Below, piece after piece: positions 1-8,123 of a DNA stretch of 64,000 bases. The notes under the pieces were generated by a model that saw only the letters and a program-made list of their open reading frames with translations, was not told where the DNA came from and did not search any database. How positions within the stretch are numbered: the stretch's first letter is position 1; every line of letters begins with the position of its first letter. Origin of the DNA: Rhodoblastus sp963828185 (lineage in GTDB: Bacteria; Pseudomonadota; Alphaproteobacteria; Rhizobiales; Beijerinckiaceae); NCBI GenBank assembly GCA_963828185.1, contig CAWHDV010000006.1, forward strand, positions 1-64,000, given 5' to 3'. The translations under genes were made by a program, and so were the position numbers.

Positions 1-256
1 TTCTTTTCCGGGCATCCCGTGATTTTCAACGCAATCCGTCATTCCAGGCCTTGTCTATTTCTCGCCATGCCCGCTTTGGGGAAATGGAGCCGGAGCCTAT
101 CTGGCGCAAATCTCGCCTCTGCGCAAACCGGGCAATGCGCGCAAACCAGTTCAGGCATGGTGTCGCGCCGTGATCGAGAAGATTGCCGCCTGCGATGTGA
201 ACTGGCACATGCGCGGTCAATAAACCGGGGCCGCTTCTTTCGCAACGCGCGGCGGC
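1..256. other. intergenic, no gene recognised
   Basis: No reading frame here resembles a known protein and none has a good ribosome binding site. It lies downstream of the radical SAM gene and may hold the end or flank of a feature outside the window. Confidence 0.4.
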
Positions 257-1381
257 TCAAAACAGGCTCAGCTGCACCCCGCCGCCGGCCGGGCGGGTGA
301 AGAGGTCCGTCCGCAGGCGCGTCTTCTGCTTGCCAAAGCCGATCTTTTCGCAGGCCAGTTCGAACCGCCGCCCGATCATCCAGGCATAGGGGCCGGTTCC
401 GGTCATGCGCTTGCCCCAGGCGGCGTCATAGACCTTGCCCTCGCGGGTGGAGCGCACCAGCGCCATCACCTTGCGATATTTGTCGGGATGGGTTTCGAGC
501 AGCCAGTTGGCGAAAATGTCCTGCGTCTCGAGCGGCAGCCGCAACAGGATATATCCCGCCTCGCTCGCGCCGAGCGCATGGGCGCGGGTCAGAATGGCCT
601 CGATCTCGTGGTCGGTGACGCCGGGGATGACCGGAGCGACCATGACCGCCGAGGGCACCCCGGCTTGCTTGAGTTTTTCGATGGCGTCGAGCCGGCGCTG
701 CGGCGTCGAGGCGCGCGGCTCCATCGCCCGCGCCAGTTGGCGGTCCAGCGTCGTCACCGACAAGGCGACCTTCGCCAGGCCCTTGGCCGCCATCGGACCC
801 AGCAGGTCGAGATCGCGCAGGACCAGCGCCGATTTGGTGACGATGGCGACCGGATGGTTGGCCTCCGCCAGGACAGCCAGGATCGCGCGCATGGCGCCAT
901 GCTCGCGCTCGATCGGCTGGTACGGATCGGTGTTGGTGCCGATGGCGATGGTTTTCGGCTGGTAGCCGGGCGCCGACAATTCGCGGCGCAGGAGTTCGGC
1001 CGCGCCGTCCTTAACGAACAGCCGGCTCTCGAAATCGAGCCCCGGCGAAAGGCCGAGATAAGCGTGGGTCGGCCGGGCGAAACAATAAACGCAGCCGTGC
1101 TCGCAGCCGCGATAGGGATTGATCGACCGATCGAAGGCGATATCCGGCAACTCGTTGCGGGTGATCAGCTTTTTCGGCTTTTCATGCGCGACCTCCGTCT
1201 TGAACGGCGGCAATTGCCCCAGTAAGTCCCAGCCGTCGTCGAGTTCGACCCGCGCCTGCGGTTCGAAGCGGCCGCTGGCGTTGGACGTGGCCGCGCGTCC
1301 GCGTCGCCGCTCGGGCGCGACTTTTTCTCCCGGCGCCCCCGAGCAAGATTTTGCGGGAAGAGCGGAAACAGCAGGGGTCAT
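257..1381 (-). CDS. SplB-like radical SAM protein (PA0069 family)
   Basis: A radical S-adenosylmethionine protein of the PA0069/Rv2578c type, distantly related to spore photoproduct lyase (COG1533). The 4Fe-4S motif CEHGCVYC (CX3CX2C) sits near residue 95 of 374, inside the family-typical PYRGCEHGC...ARPTHAYLG stretch. The ATG at 1381 is preferred to an upstream in-frame ATG at 1444, because the extra residues would lie in the promoter. The gene is transcribed away from a glycosyltransferase-like gene, and an SOS box overlaps its promoter. The reaction is unknown for this family; a DNA-repair role is only inferred from SplB kinship and the LexA-type site. Confidence 0.88.
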   Translation of the reverse strand: MTPAVSALPAKSCSGAPGEKVAPERRRGRAATSNASGRFEPQARVELDDGWDLLGQLPPFKTEVAHEKPKKLITRNELPDIAFDRSINPYRGCEHGCVYCFARPTHAYLGLSPGLDFESRLFVKDGAAELLRRELSAPGYQPKTIAIGTNTDPYQPIEREHGAMRAILAVLAEANHPVAIVTKSALVLRDLDLLGPMAAKGLAKVALSVTTLDRQLARAMEPRASTPQRRLDAIEKLKQAGVPSAVMVAPVIPGVTDHEIEAILTRAHALGASEAGYILLRLPLETQDIFANWLLETHPDKYRKVMALVRSTREGKVYDAAWGKRMTGTGPYAWMIGRRFELACEKIGFGKQKTRLRTDLFTRPAGGGVQLSLF

Positions 1382-1424
1382 CGTCGCCTCGCCTGGCCGC
1401 CTCGTGGAACAAAAACGATACATA

Positions 1425-1439
1425 GAACAGATAAAGAAC
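1425..1439 (-). promoter_or_regulatory. LexA/SOS box of alphaproteobacterial type
   Basis: GAAC-N7-GAAC (AGATAAA spacer), the reverse complement of the alphaproteobacterial LexA consensus GTTC-N7-GTTC. It lies 44 bp before the radical SAM start and covers the proposed -10 element, a classic repressor position. Confidence 0.65.
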
Positions 1440-1455
1440 ATCAACCTGTTGTCAA
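1428..1455 (-). promoter_or_regulatory. promoter of the radical SAM gene
   Basis: On the minus strand TTGACA (1455-1450), a 16-base spacer and TATCTG (1433-1428). The -35 is a perfect consensus; the -10 is weak. The -10 overlaps the SOS box, so LexA binding would block RNA polymerase. Confidence 0.5.
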
Positions 1456-1495
1456 GCCTCTTTGCGCGGCGGCGGGAAAAAGCTAAAGGAGGCGC

Positions 1496-2023
1496 ATGCT
1501 CTCGGCCATCGTCCTCTCCCCCTCGCTCCGCGCCGGCGCGAAAGTCGCCCGCGCCCCCGAAGCCGTCGCGCGCTCGCTGGGCGCGCTGGTGCGCTCAGCC
1601 GTTGAGGGACTCCTGCGCGATGTGGCCATCGTTGGCCCAGCTTCGGACGATTTGGCCAAGCTGGCCGATCACGCCGGCTGCGCCTTCATCGAGGCTTCCT
1701 CCGCCCAGGACGGCCTGTTCCGCGCCTTCGCGCAGATGCGCGCGGAAATCGCCTTCGTGCTCGAGGGCGGCTATGCGCCTCCGAGCGGTTTCATCGAGGA
1801 AGCCAGCGACCTTTTCCGCGAGGCGGAGCATTTTCGGGGCGCCCTGCTGCGTCTCGCGCCCGACTCGCTCTTGACGCGCCTGGCGCCGGGGTTGGCGCGG
1901 CCGGTCGGCGCGCTGGTGGTCCGCGGGGGGCTCAAGGGGGCTTCGCCACGCGATCTCGACGACATCATCCGCCAAGCCAAAATCCGTCGCGCGCTAAAAG
2001 TCCGGGCGCAACGGCTGATCTGA
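1496..2023 (+). CDS. glycosyltransferase-like protein (GT2-type fold, alphaproteobacterial subfamily)
   Basis: A 175-residue protein resembling small Rhizobiales proteins annotated as glycosyl transferase: an N-terminal MLSAIVLSPS strand, a VEGLLRDVAIVGPASDD segment matching the nucleotide-binding region, and AGCAFIEAS after it. The acidic DxD-type metal motif of active GT2 enzymes is not seen and the protein is short, so it may be inactive or have another role. An excellent ribosome binding site (AAAGGAGG, three bases before the ATG) fixes the start. The next, broken cupin gene begins directly after the stop codon, so the two were probably co-transcribed. Confidence 0.6.
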   Translation: MLSAIVLSPSLRAGAKVARAPEAVARSLGALVRSAVEGLLRDVAIVGPASDDLAKLADHAGCAFIEASSAQDGLFRAFAQMRAEIAFVLEGGYAPPSGFIEEASDLFREAEHFRGALLRLAPDSLLTRLAPGLARPVGALVVRGGLKGASPRDLDDIIRQAKIRRALKVRAQRLI

Positions 2024-2444
2024 ATGGTTGACCTGCGCGATCCCTTCCTCGACGCAAAAGCCGTGCGCGAAAAACTCGGGCTTGCGCCGCACCCCGAGGG
2101 CGGAAAACTTTCGCGATCATCCGGACGACGGCGGGCGCGGCGCGGCCACCAGCATCCTTTTTCTTCTGGCGGCGGGCGAAAGCTCGCGCTGGCATCGCGT
2201 CGACGCCGCGGAAATCTGGCTCTGGCAGGCCGGAGCGCCGCTGCGTCTCGACCTTGCCGGCAAGTCGGCGCGGCTTGGTCCGGATTTTTCCGCGGGCGAA
2301 GTGTTGCAGGCGGTCGTGCCGAATGGCGAATGGCAGGCGGCGCAATCGCTCGGGCGCTGGAGCCTGGTGTCCTGCGTCGTCGCGCCGGCGTTCGAATTTT
2401 CCGGGTTTGAACTGGCGCCGGAAGGTTTCGAGCAGACGGGTTGA
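2024..2444 (+). pseudogene. frameshifted DUF985 / cupin_5 family protein
   Basis: The first 27 residues, through KLGLAPHPEGG, lie in the frame of the ATG at 2024. The remainder (FRDHPDD, AGESSRWHRVDAAEIW, GWSLVSCVVAP-like, FEFSGFELAPEGFEQ) lies in another frame, with the switch around 2100-2110. Together they match the DUF985 cupin family (COG3542), whose members normally read HPEGGYFRETFR; here about five residues and the frame are lost. It is either a decayed gene or an assembly indel. The ATG directly abuts the stop of the preceding gene. Family function is unknown. Confidence 0.65.
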
Positions 2445-3039
2445 GGGCTGCGCTTTGCGGATTGGACCGTCCGCGAGCTTTCAGTGGCCCGCTGCCGAGA
2501 AAAATCCGGCTGCGGCGAGATCTTTCAGCAAGCGCTCCTTGATCGACTTGGTGAATGCGCAGCGATCCAGCGACGCCGCGTCAGTGTCAATGGCGACGCC
2601 GGGGCGGAACGCTCGCCCGGCCAGGTTCTCCGGCGCCCTGCGAGGAACCCAGTTAACAGCAGCGAAACAGTCAATTTGTTGCGATCGCCGTCGAGCTTGG
2701 CGATAATTCTCCGGACAGACGGCGATTGGGCTCTATTTCGGGCAAGTGACGATCGCTCGATCGCCAAGCCATTTAACGCGAGATGATTGCCAAAGCGATA
2801 CCAGAGCCGGCTTCGCGACATGAGTGCGATTACCTGCTGACCGTGTTGGCTCCGTTCGTGCTTTTCCGCCTGCTCACGCCGCGAGCCTTCGAGGCGTTCA
2901 AGGGCTTCGTCTCGACGCCAACAACGACTACATGGCGAGCGGCCACGACGCCAGCCCGTTTCGCGGCCTGCTCGAGAGCGCTGCATTGATCGCCCGGGAG
3001 AATTGAAAAGCCCGGCGTCTGGTCTCCTTGCCGTTGCGA
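2445..3039. other. 595-bp stretch without a recognisable gene
   Basis: Several overlapping open frames exist on both strands, but none shows a family motif, a good ribosome binding site or the usual third-position GC pattern. It lies between a broken gene and the convergent metallopeptidase gene and may be decayed sequence. Confidence 0.4.
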
Positions 3040-3957
3040 TCATTGGCTGAACGTGTCGCAGCTGTCGATCTTGCCCGATTGCAGCCCGCGCTCCAGCCAG
3101 CTCACGCGCATCGCCGAGGAGCCGTGGGTAAAACTGTCCGGCACGGCGTAGCCTCGCGCCGACTGCTGCAAGCGGTCGTCGCCGATCGCCTGCGCCGTGG
3201 CGATCGCCTTTTCCACGTCGCCTTTTTCGAGCACCTGCCATTTCTGGTTGGCGTTGGCCGCCCAGACGCCCGCCAGGCAATCGGCCTGCAATTCGATGCG
3301 CACGGAGATGGCGTTGGCCTGCGCCTGCGACGCCGCGTTCTGCTGCTCCTGCTGCTTTTGCGAGAGAATGCCCAGCAGGTCCTGGATGTGATGGCCCATT
3401 TCATGGGAAATGACATAGGCGTAGGCGAAATCGCCGCCGCCGCCGAATTTGGTCTGCATGTCGCGGAAGAATGAGGTGTCGAGATAGATCTTCTTGTCAT
3501 CAGGGCAATAGAACGGCCCCATCGCCGCTTGCGCCGCGCCGCAGCCGGAGCGCGTGGCGCCGTTGAACAGCACCACCGGCGCGGGGGTGAAGCGCACGCC
3601 CTTCTGCGCCGGCAGCACGTCTTTCCACACATCCTCGTTCTCCGCGAGGACGGCCGCGACGAAGCGGCCCATCTGATCCTTCGGCGCGCCCATCGGTTGT
3701 GAGCGGGCGACCTGCTGTTGCTGCGGCTGGCCGCCGGATTGCAGGCTGCCGACCATTTCAGCCCCGCCGATCAGCACGCGCGGATCGATGCCGAGCGCAT
3801 AGCTGATCAGGCCTAGGACGACCATGGCGCCGAGGCCGAGATGACCGGAAGAGCCCATCCCGCCGCCGATTCCGCCGCCCATGCCCGAGGCAGCGTACTG
3901 GTCGTCGCCGCGACGGTCTTCGACATTGTCGGACTCGCGAAAATCTTGCCATTTCAT
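3040..3957 (-). CDS. ypfJ: neutral zinc metallopeptidase, YpfJ family
   Basis: A 305-residue member of the putative neutral zinc metallopeptidase family (PF04228, COG2321). The N-terminus carries the family signature MKWQDFRESDNVEDRRG, then a glycine-rich linker and one membrane segment (about residues 45-65). The zinc motif HEMGHHIQDLLG (HExxH) is near residue 183. The family's cellular substrate is not established. GGAGACG about eight bases before the ATG supports the start. It is followed at a short distance by no co-directional gene, so it is probably monocistronic. Confidence 0.92.
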   Translation of the reverse strand: MKWQDFRESDNVEDRRGDDQYAASGMGGGIGGGMGSSGHLGLGAMVVLGLISYALGIDPRVLIGGAEMVGSLQSGGQPQQQQVARSQPMGAPKDQMGRFVAAVLAENEDVWKDVLPAQKGVRFTPAPVVLFNGATRSGCGAAQAAMGPFYCPDDKKIYLDTSFFRDMQTKFGGGGDFAYAYVISHEMGHHIQDLLGILSQKQQEQQNAASQAQANAISVRIELQADCLAGVWAANANQKWQVLEKGDVEKAIATAQAIGDDRLQQSARGYAVPDSFTHGSSAMRVSWLERGLQSGKIDSCDTFSQ

Positions 3958-4029
3958 GACACGTCGTCTCCGGTATCGCTTCGGCTTCGCTTTATCAGGC
4001 CGCGAACGCTTTTGGGAGGGGGCTGCGCC

Positions 4030-4299
4030 TCATTCGTAGGCGACGCTGAGGCCCAGTCGCTCGAAAGCCTCGTCGATCGCCTCGAGGATTTGCTGCAATT
4101 CGGTCATTTCGATCTCGGTTGCGTCATCGGGCGGGTCCCAGCAGACGAGCTCATCGAGGCTGACGGTGAAATCGGCCGCCTCTTCGGCGTTGGTCGGCGC
4201 CGGCGCGGGCAGGATGGTGCGGATGCGCCCGCGCCAGGCCACGCGGATCGCGCCTTCGGTCAGCTCGATTTCCGGCCTGTCGCCCCTCTTTCTGCTCAT
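4030..4299 (-). CDS. small Imm74-like hypothetical protein
   Basis: An 89-residue acidic protein without signal peptide or membrane segment. The pattern of a short beta-rich N-terminus (ITEGAIRVAWRG-like), a DFTVSLDELVCWDPP segment and a C-terminal helix resembles the Imm74 fold (PF15603), in which a WDPP/WEPP element is conserved. No toxin partner is near, so an immunity role is not supported; many such proteins are solitary and uncharacterised. It sits between ypfJ and mutY on the same strand. Confidence 0.65.
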   Translation of the reverse strand: MSRKRGDRPEIELTEGAIRVAWRGRIRTILPAPAPTNAEEAADFTVSLDELVCWDPPDDATEIEMTELQQILEAIDEAFERLGLSVAYE

Positions 4300-4338
4300 C
4301 GCTTGCTCCGGCTTCTCCGCCCATGAGGCGCGGCAGCA

Positions 4339-5463
4339 TCATGAACCGTTCCGCGCCGCTGACAAGTCCGAAGCGGCCAGATGCGCCCGCGCGGAATGTT
4401 CGACCTTGCGCATCACGCTCGGCAGCGCGGCTATGCGCATTTCGGCAGGATCGAGCCAGCGGCAGTCCGGGGGCGCGGGCGCGCCCTCTGGCGCTGAGCC
4501 GACGAAGACCGCGAGATTCAAGGCGAAATGGGTGAAGACATGGTCGATCTCGCCGGCATGCGCCCAGCCAGATCCTGGCTCCGGCGCGGGCAAGGCGCCG
4601 TTGCGCCAGTGCTTCAAGGCCCAGTCCGCCGCCCGCTCGGCGCGCCAGTCCGAGCCGCAGAACTCGACCATGCCGCCAAGCAGGCCGCGCGGCGGCCGCG
4701 TGCGGGCCAGAACGGCCCCGTCGGCGCGGCGCAGGTAGAACACCGCGCCGCGCCGCAAAGGTCGCGGCTTTTTCGCCGCCTTGCGCGGAAAATCCTCAGG
4801 CCGATCCAGCGCGTGACCGGCGCAGTCTTCCCTCAGCGGGCACACTGGGCAGGTGGGATTGCGCGGCGCGCAGAGCGTCGCGCCCAAATCCATGAAGGCT
4901 TGCGCGAAATCGCCTGGCCGCCGCGTCGGCGTCAAACTTGCGACAAGGGCGGCAATATCCTTCTTGCCGCCGGGGAGCGCCGTCTCCAGCGCCATCAGCC
5001 GCGAGGCGACGCGCTCGATATTGCCGTCGACGACGGTCGCCGGTCGGTCGAAGGCGATGGCGGCGATGGCTGCCGCCGTATAGGGGCCGATTCCCGGCAG
5101 GCCGCGCAAATCCTGCTCGCTTTCGGGAAAGCGGCCAGAAAAATCAGCGACAATCTTGTGCGCGCAGGCGTGCAGGTTGCGGGCGCGCGAATAATAGCCA
5201 AGCCCCGCCCAGGCCTGCATCACCTCCTCCGTCGGCGCCGCCGCGAGATCGGCCACTTCCGGCCACAAAGCCAGGAACTTGCGGTAATAGGCCGCGACCG
5301 CCGTAACTGTCGTCTGCTGCAGCATGACTTCCGACAGCCACACGGCATAGGGGTCCGGTTTTACGCCCGGCGCGGCCCGCCACGGCAGGTCGCGGCGGTT
5401 GCGATCGTACCAGTCGAGCAGCTTTTTGGCGCGATGGTCGAGCTGTGGCTTGCTTTTGCGCAT
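4339..5463 (-). CDS. mutY: A/G-specific adenine DNA glycosylase MutY
   Basis: A 374-residue enzyme that removes adenine mispaired with 8-oxoguanine in the base-excision GO system. Seen in order: SEVMLQQT with the catalytic Glu (about residue 40), the helix-hairpin-helix LPGIGPYTAAAI (about 120), VDGNIERV with the catalytic Asp (about 140), the 4Fe-4S cluster motif C-X6-C-X2-C-X5-C (about 200-216), and a C-terminal NUDIX-like 8-oxoG recognition domain. The ATG at 5463 (MRKSK) is chosen; an ATG at 5484 adds seven residues and would overlap the divergent gene. The two start codons lie 19 bp apart, so the promoters overlap. Confidence 0.95.
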   Translation of the reverse strand: MRKSKPQLDHRAKKLLDWYDRNRRDLPWRAAPGVKPDPYAVWLSEVMLQQTTVTAVAAYYRKFLALWPEVADLAAAPTEEVMQAWAGLGYYSRARNLHACAHKIVADFSGRFPESEQDLRGLPGIGPYTAAAIAAIAFDRPATVVDGNIERVASRLMALETALPGGKKDIAALVASLTPTRRPGDFAQAFMDLGATLCAPRNPTCPVCPLREDCAGHALDRPEDFPRKAAKKPRPLRRGAVFYLRRADGAVLARTRPPRGLLGGMVEFCGSDWRAERAADWALKHWRNGALPAPEPGSGWAHAGEIDHVFTHFALNLAVFVGSAPEGAPAPPDCRWLDPAEMRIAALPSVMRKVEHSARAHLAASDLSAARNGS

Positions 5464-5482
5464 GGGTCTTCCACAATGGCGC

Positions 5483-5995
5483 ATGGCGCCGTTCAACAAA
5501 AAAAAATCGTTTCCCGTCCCGCTCGCCGATCTCGTCGGCGGCGCGGTCGATCCGGTCCTCGCCAGGCAGGGCTTTGGCCAGTCGAGCCTCATCCTGCACT
5601 GGGACGGCATTGTCGGCGCGCGCCTTGCCGCCTGCTCGGAGCCCATTAAATTGCAATGGCCGGGGCGCGCCGTCCAGCGTCTTCCCGACGCGCCGATCGA
5701 ACCCGCCACCCTGGTGCTGCGCGTCGCCGGCGGCATGGCGATCGAGATCCAGCACATGGCGCCGCAGCTGATCGAACGGGTCAACGCCCATCTCGGCTGG
5801 CGGGCCGTCGGGCGCATCGTCCTCCGCCAGGGACCGCTGGAGAAGACCCGGAAAGGGCCGCGGATCGGGCCGCCCGACGCACAGGCGCTGGCCGAGGCGA
5901 CCCAGGCGACGGAGGGCGTCGAGGACGAGGAGCTTCGCAAGGCGCTGGTGCGGCTGGGCGCGCGGGCGCTGCGCGGGCCGGCGTCGCGCGCGTGA
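5483..5995 (+). CDS. DUF721 / DciA-like protein
   Basis: A 170-residue protein with the DUF721 domain: N-terminal LADLVGGAVDPVLARQGFG, central ILHWDGIVG and the ATLVLRV...IEIQHMAPQLIERVNAHLG strand-helix unit. DUF721 includes DciA, the loader of DnaB helicase in many bacteria lacking DnaC, but the alphaproteobacterial copies are divergent, so helicase loading is inference. It diverges from mutY and precedes a DsbA-type gene and, further on, smc; mutY-DUF721-dsbA-smc is a recurrent arrangement in Rhizobiales. The start is the ATG giving MAPFNKKK. Confidence 0.85.
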   Translation: MAPFNKKKSFPVPLADLVGGAVDPVLARQGFGQSSLILHWDGIVGARLAACSEPIKLQWPGRAVQRLPDAPIEPATLVLRVAGGMAIEIQHMAPQLIERVNAHLGWRAVGRIVLRQGPLEKTRKGPRIGPPDAQALAEATQATEGVEDEELRKALVRLGARALRGPASRA

Positions 5996-6098
5996 GGCGA
6001 CCACCGCATACCCTCGGCTTATCCACTCGATATTTTGCGACTCGCGCCGCAACCGTATAAGAAGAAGCGCATTGCTTCCCTTACGCAGGATCCTTCCC

Positions 6099-6770
6099 AT
6101 GCATCGCTTCCGGCTCGACGCGAATCGCCGTGGTTTCATAAAATTCGGCGGCGCGCTCGCGCTGGCCGGCGCCCCCTTCGCCGCGCTCGCGCAAGCCGCG
6201 CCGAAGGACGCGGCCTCAGCCAAGGCGCCGCTCGACCTGCTGATGGCCGAACAGGCCCTGCCCGACATCTGGATGGGCGACGCGAAGGCGCCGGTCACGA
6301 TCATCGAATACGCCTCGATGACATGCAGCCATTGCGCCGATTTCGAGATGCACTGCTTTCCGCTGCTGAAGTCCAACTACATCGACAAGGGCAAGGTGCG
6401 CTACGCCATGCGCGAATTCCCGCTCGATCCGCTGGCCGCCGCCGCCGCCATGCTGGCGCGCTGCTCCGGCGACAAGCGCCAGGCGATGATCGAACTCCTG
6501 TTCCAGCAGCAGGCGAACTGGGCTTTCGTCAAGAATCCGCTCGACGGGCTGCGCAATCTGGTCAAGCAGACCGGCATGAGCGCGAAGGACTTCGACGCCT
6601 GCCTCAACAACCAGAAGCTGTTCGACAACGTCGACGCGGTCCGCGACCAGGCGGCCAAGACGTTCGGCGTCACCGCCACGCCGACTTTCTTCATCAACGG
6701 CGACAAGCGGCCGGGTGAAATTCCGCCGGACCAGCTCGACGCCGTCCTCGCTCCCTATTTCAAAAAGTAA
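6099..6770 (+). CDS. DsbA-family thiol:disulfide protein with Tat-type signal
   Basis: A 223-residue periplasmic thioredoxin-fold protein. The leader NRRGFIKFGGALALAGAPFAALAQA has a twin-arginine pattern (RRxFIK) followed by a hydrophobic stretch and an AxA cleavage site. The mature part has the CSHC redox motif in YASMTCSHC and the cis-proline region TATPTFFINGD (about residue 195), as in DsbA/DsbG-like and BdbD proteins. AGGA eight bases before the ATG supports this start over one nine codons upstream. It probably assists disulfide formation; Tat export would be unusual for such a protein but is common in alphaproteobacterial homologues. Confidence 0.9.
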   Translation: MHRFRLDANRRGFIKFGGALALAGAPFAALAQAAPKDAASAKAPLDLLMAEQALPDIWMGDAKAPVTIIEYASMTCSHCADFEMHCFPLLKSNYIDKGKVRYAMREFPLDPLAAAAAMLARCSGDKRQAMIELLFQQQANWAFVKNPLDGLRNLVKQTGMSAKDFDACLNNQKLFDNVDAVRDQAAKTFGVTATPTFFINGDKRPGEIPPDQLDAVLAPYFKK

Positions 6771-6779
6771 AGGCAGAAC

Positions 6780-8123
6780 ATGCGCTATCTGCCACTCAGT
6801 TCCGACGATCGCGCCGACATGCTGGCGCGCATCGGCGTCGAGACCATCGACGATCTCTACGCCGACGCGCCGGCCGGAACCTTGCTGAAAAGCCCGCTCG
6901 ACCTGCCGCGCCGCAAGACGGAGCTGGAGGTCGAGCGCCATCTCTCGGCGCTGGCCGCGAGAAACGTGGCGGCGGGCGCAAAACCGTTTTTTGTCGGCGC
7001 CGGGGCTTACAAGCACCATGTGCCGGCGAGCGTCGACCACTTGATCCAGCGCTCGGAATTCTTGACCAGCTACACGCCCTACCAGCCGGAAATCTCGCAG
7101 GGCACGCTGCAGGTCCTGTTCGAATTCCAGACGCAGGTCGCCAATCTCACCGGCATGGAGGTCGCCAACGCCTCGATGTATGACGGCTCGACCGCCACCG
7201 CCGAAGCGATCGCCATGGCGCATCGCGTCACCCGACGGCGCAAGGCGCTGGTGTCGGGCGGACTGCATCCGCATTACGCCGCCACCGCGCGCACGCTTTC
7301 GGACATGGCCGAGGACGAGATCGTCGTGCTGCCGCCCTCCCCGATGGCGAGCGAAGACCTGATCGGCGCGCTCGACGGCAGCCTGTCCTGCGTCGTCGTG
7401 CAAAACCCCGACTTTTTCGGCAACCTGCACGACCTGCGCCCGCTTGCCGAAGCCTGCCAGGCCAAGGGAATCCTGCTCGTGGTGGCGGTCACGGAAATTT
7501 TGGCGCTCGGCCTCATCGAGGCGCCCGGCGCGATGGGCGCGGACATTGTCGTCGGCGAGGGCCAGTCGATCGGCAACGGGCTGAACTTCGGCGGCCCGTA
7601 TGTCGGCCTGTTCGCCACGCGCGAAAAATACATGCGGCAGATGCCCGGCCGCCTCTGCGGCCAGACGCTCGATTCGCAAGGCCGGCGCGGCTTCGTCCTC
7701 ACGCTTTCGACGCGCGAGCAGCATATCCGCCGCGAAAAGGCGACTTCCAACATCTGCACCAATTCCGGCCTCTGCGCGCTGGCCTTTTCCATCCACATGT
7801 CGCTGCTCGGCGAGACCGGGCTGAGGCAATTGGCGACGATCAATCACGCCAATGCGGTCGCTTTGGCCGAGGCGCTCGAAAGTCACGGCGTCGAAGTGCT
7901 GAACCACAGTTTCTTCAACGAGTTCACACTTCGGGTGAAGGGCGACGCCTCAGCGCTGGTCGAAAGCATGGCGGCGCAGGGCGTGCTGGCCGGCGTGCCG
8001 GTCTCGCGCCTGCTGCCGGGCGCGGGCCTCGACGACCTGCTTCTGGTCGCCTCGACCGAAATCAACACCGACGCGGATCGCGCGGCCTTCCTTGCCGCGT
8101 TCGAGAAGGGGACCAAGCCATGA
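6780..8123 (+). CDS. gcvPA: glycine dehydrogenase (decarboxylating) subunit 1
   Basis: The 447-residue N-terminal half of the split P protein of the glycine cleavage system. It pairs with subunit 2 to decarboxylate glycine and pass the aminomethyl group to the H-protein lipoyl arm. Family segments are MRYLPLSSDDRADMLARIG, YTPYQPEISQGTLQVLFEFQT and NFGGPYVGLFA. A ribosome binding site AAAGG precedes the ATG. The gene overlaps gcvPB by the sequence ATGA, so translation is coupled. No glycine riboswitch can lie directly before it, since only nine bases separate it from the dsbA-type gene. Confidence 0.95.
   Translation: MRYLPLSSDDRADMLARIGVETIDDLYADAPAGTLLKSPLDLPRRKTELEVERHLSALAARNVAAGAKPFFVGAGAYKHHVPASVDHLIQRSEFLTSYTPYQPEISQGTLQVLFEFQTQVANLTGMEVANASMYDGSTATAEAIAMAHRVTRRRKALVSGGLHPHYAATARTLSDMAEDEIVVLPPSPMASEDLIGALDGSLSCVVVQNPDFFGNLHDLRPLAEACQAKGILLVVAVTEILALGLIEAPGAMGADIVVGEGQSIGNGLNFGGPYVGLFATREKYMRQMPGRLCGQTLDSQGRRGFVLTLSTREQHIRREKATSNICTNSGLCALAFSIHMSLLGETGLRQLATINHANAVALAEALESHGVEVLNHSFFNEFTLRVKGDASALVESMAAQGVLAGVPVSRLLPGAGLDDLLLVASTEINTDADRAAFLAAFEKGTKP

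Noticed and set aside
2525..3280. Minus-strand open frame covering the gene-poor stretch
   Set aside because: Low-complexity basic translation, overlaps the metallopeptidase gene and matches no known family. A transposase remnant was considered but no DDE motif or terminal repeats were found.
6771..6779. Glycine riboswitch before gcvPA
   Set aside because: Only nine bases separate gcvPA from the preceding gene.
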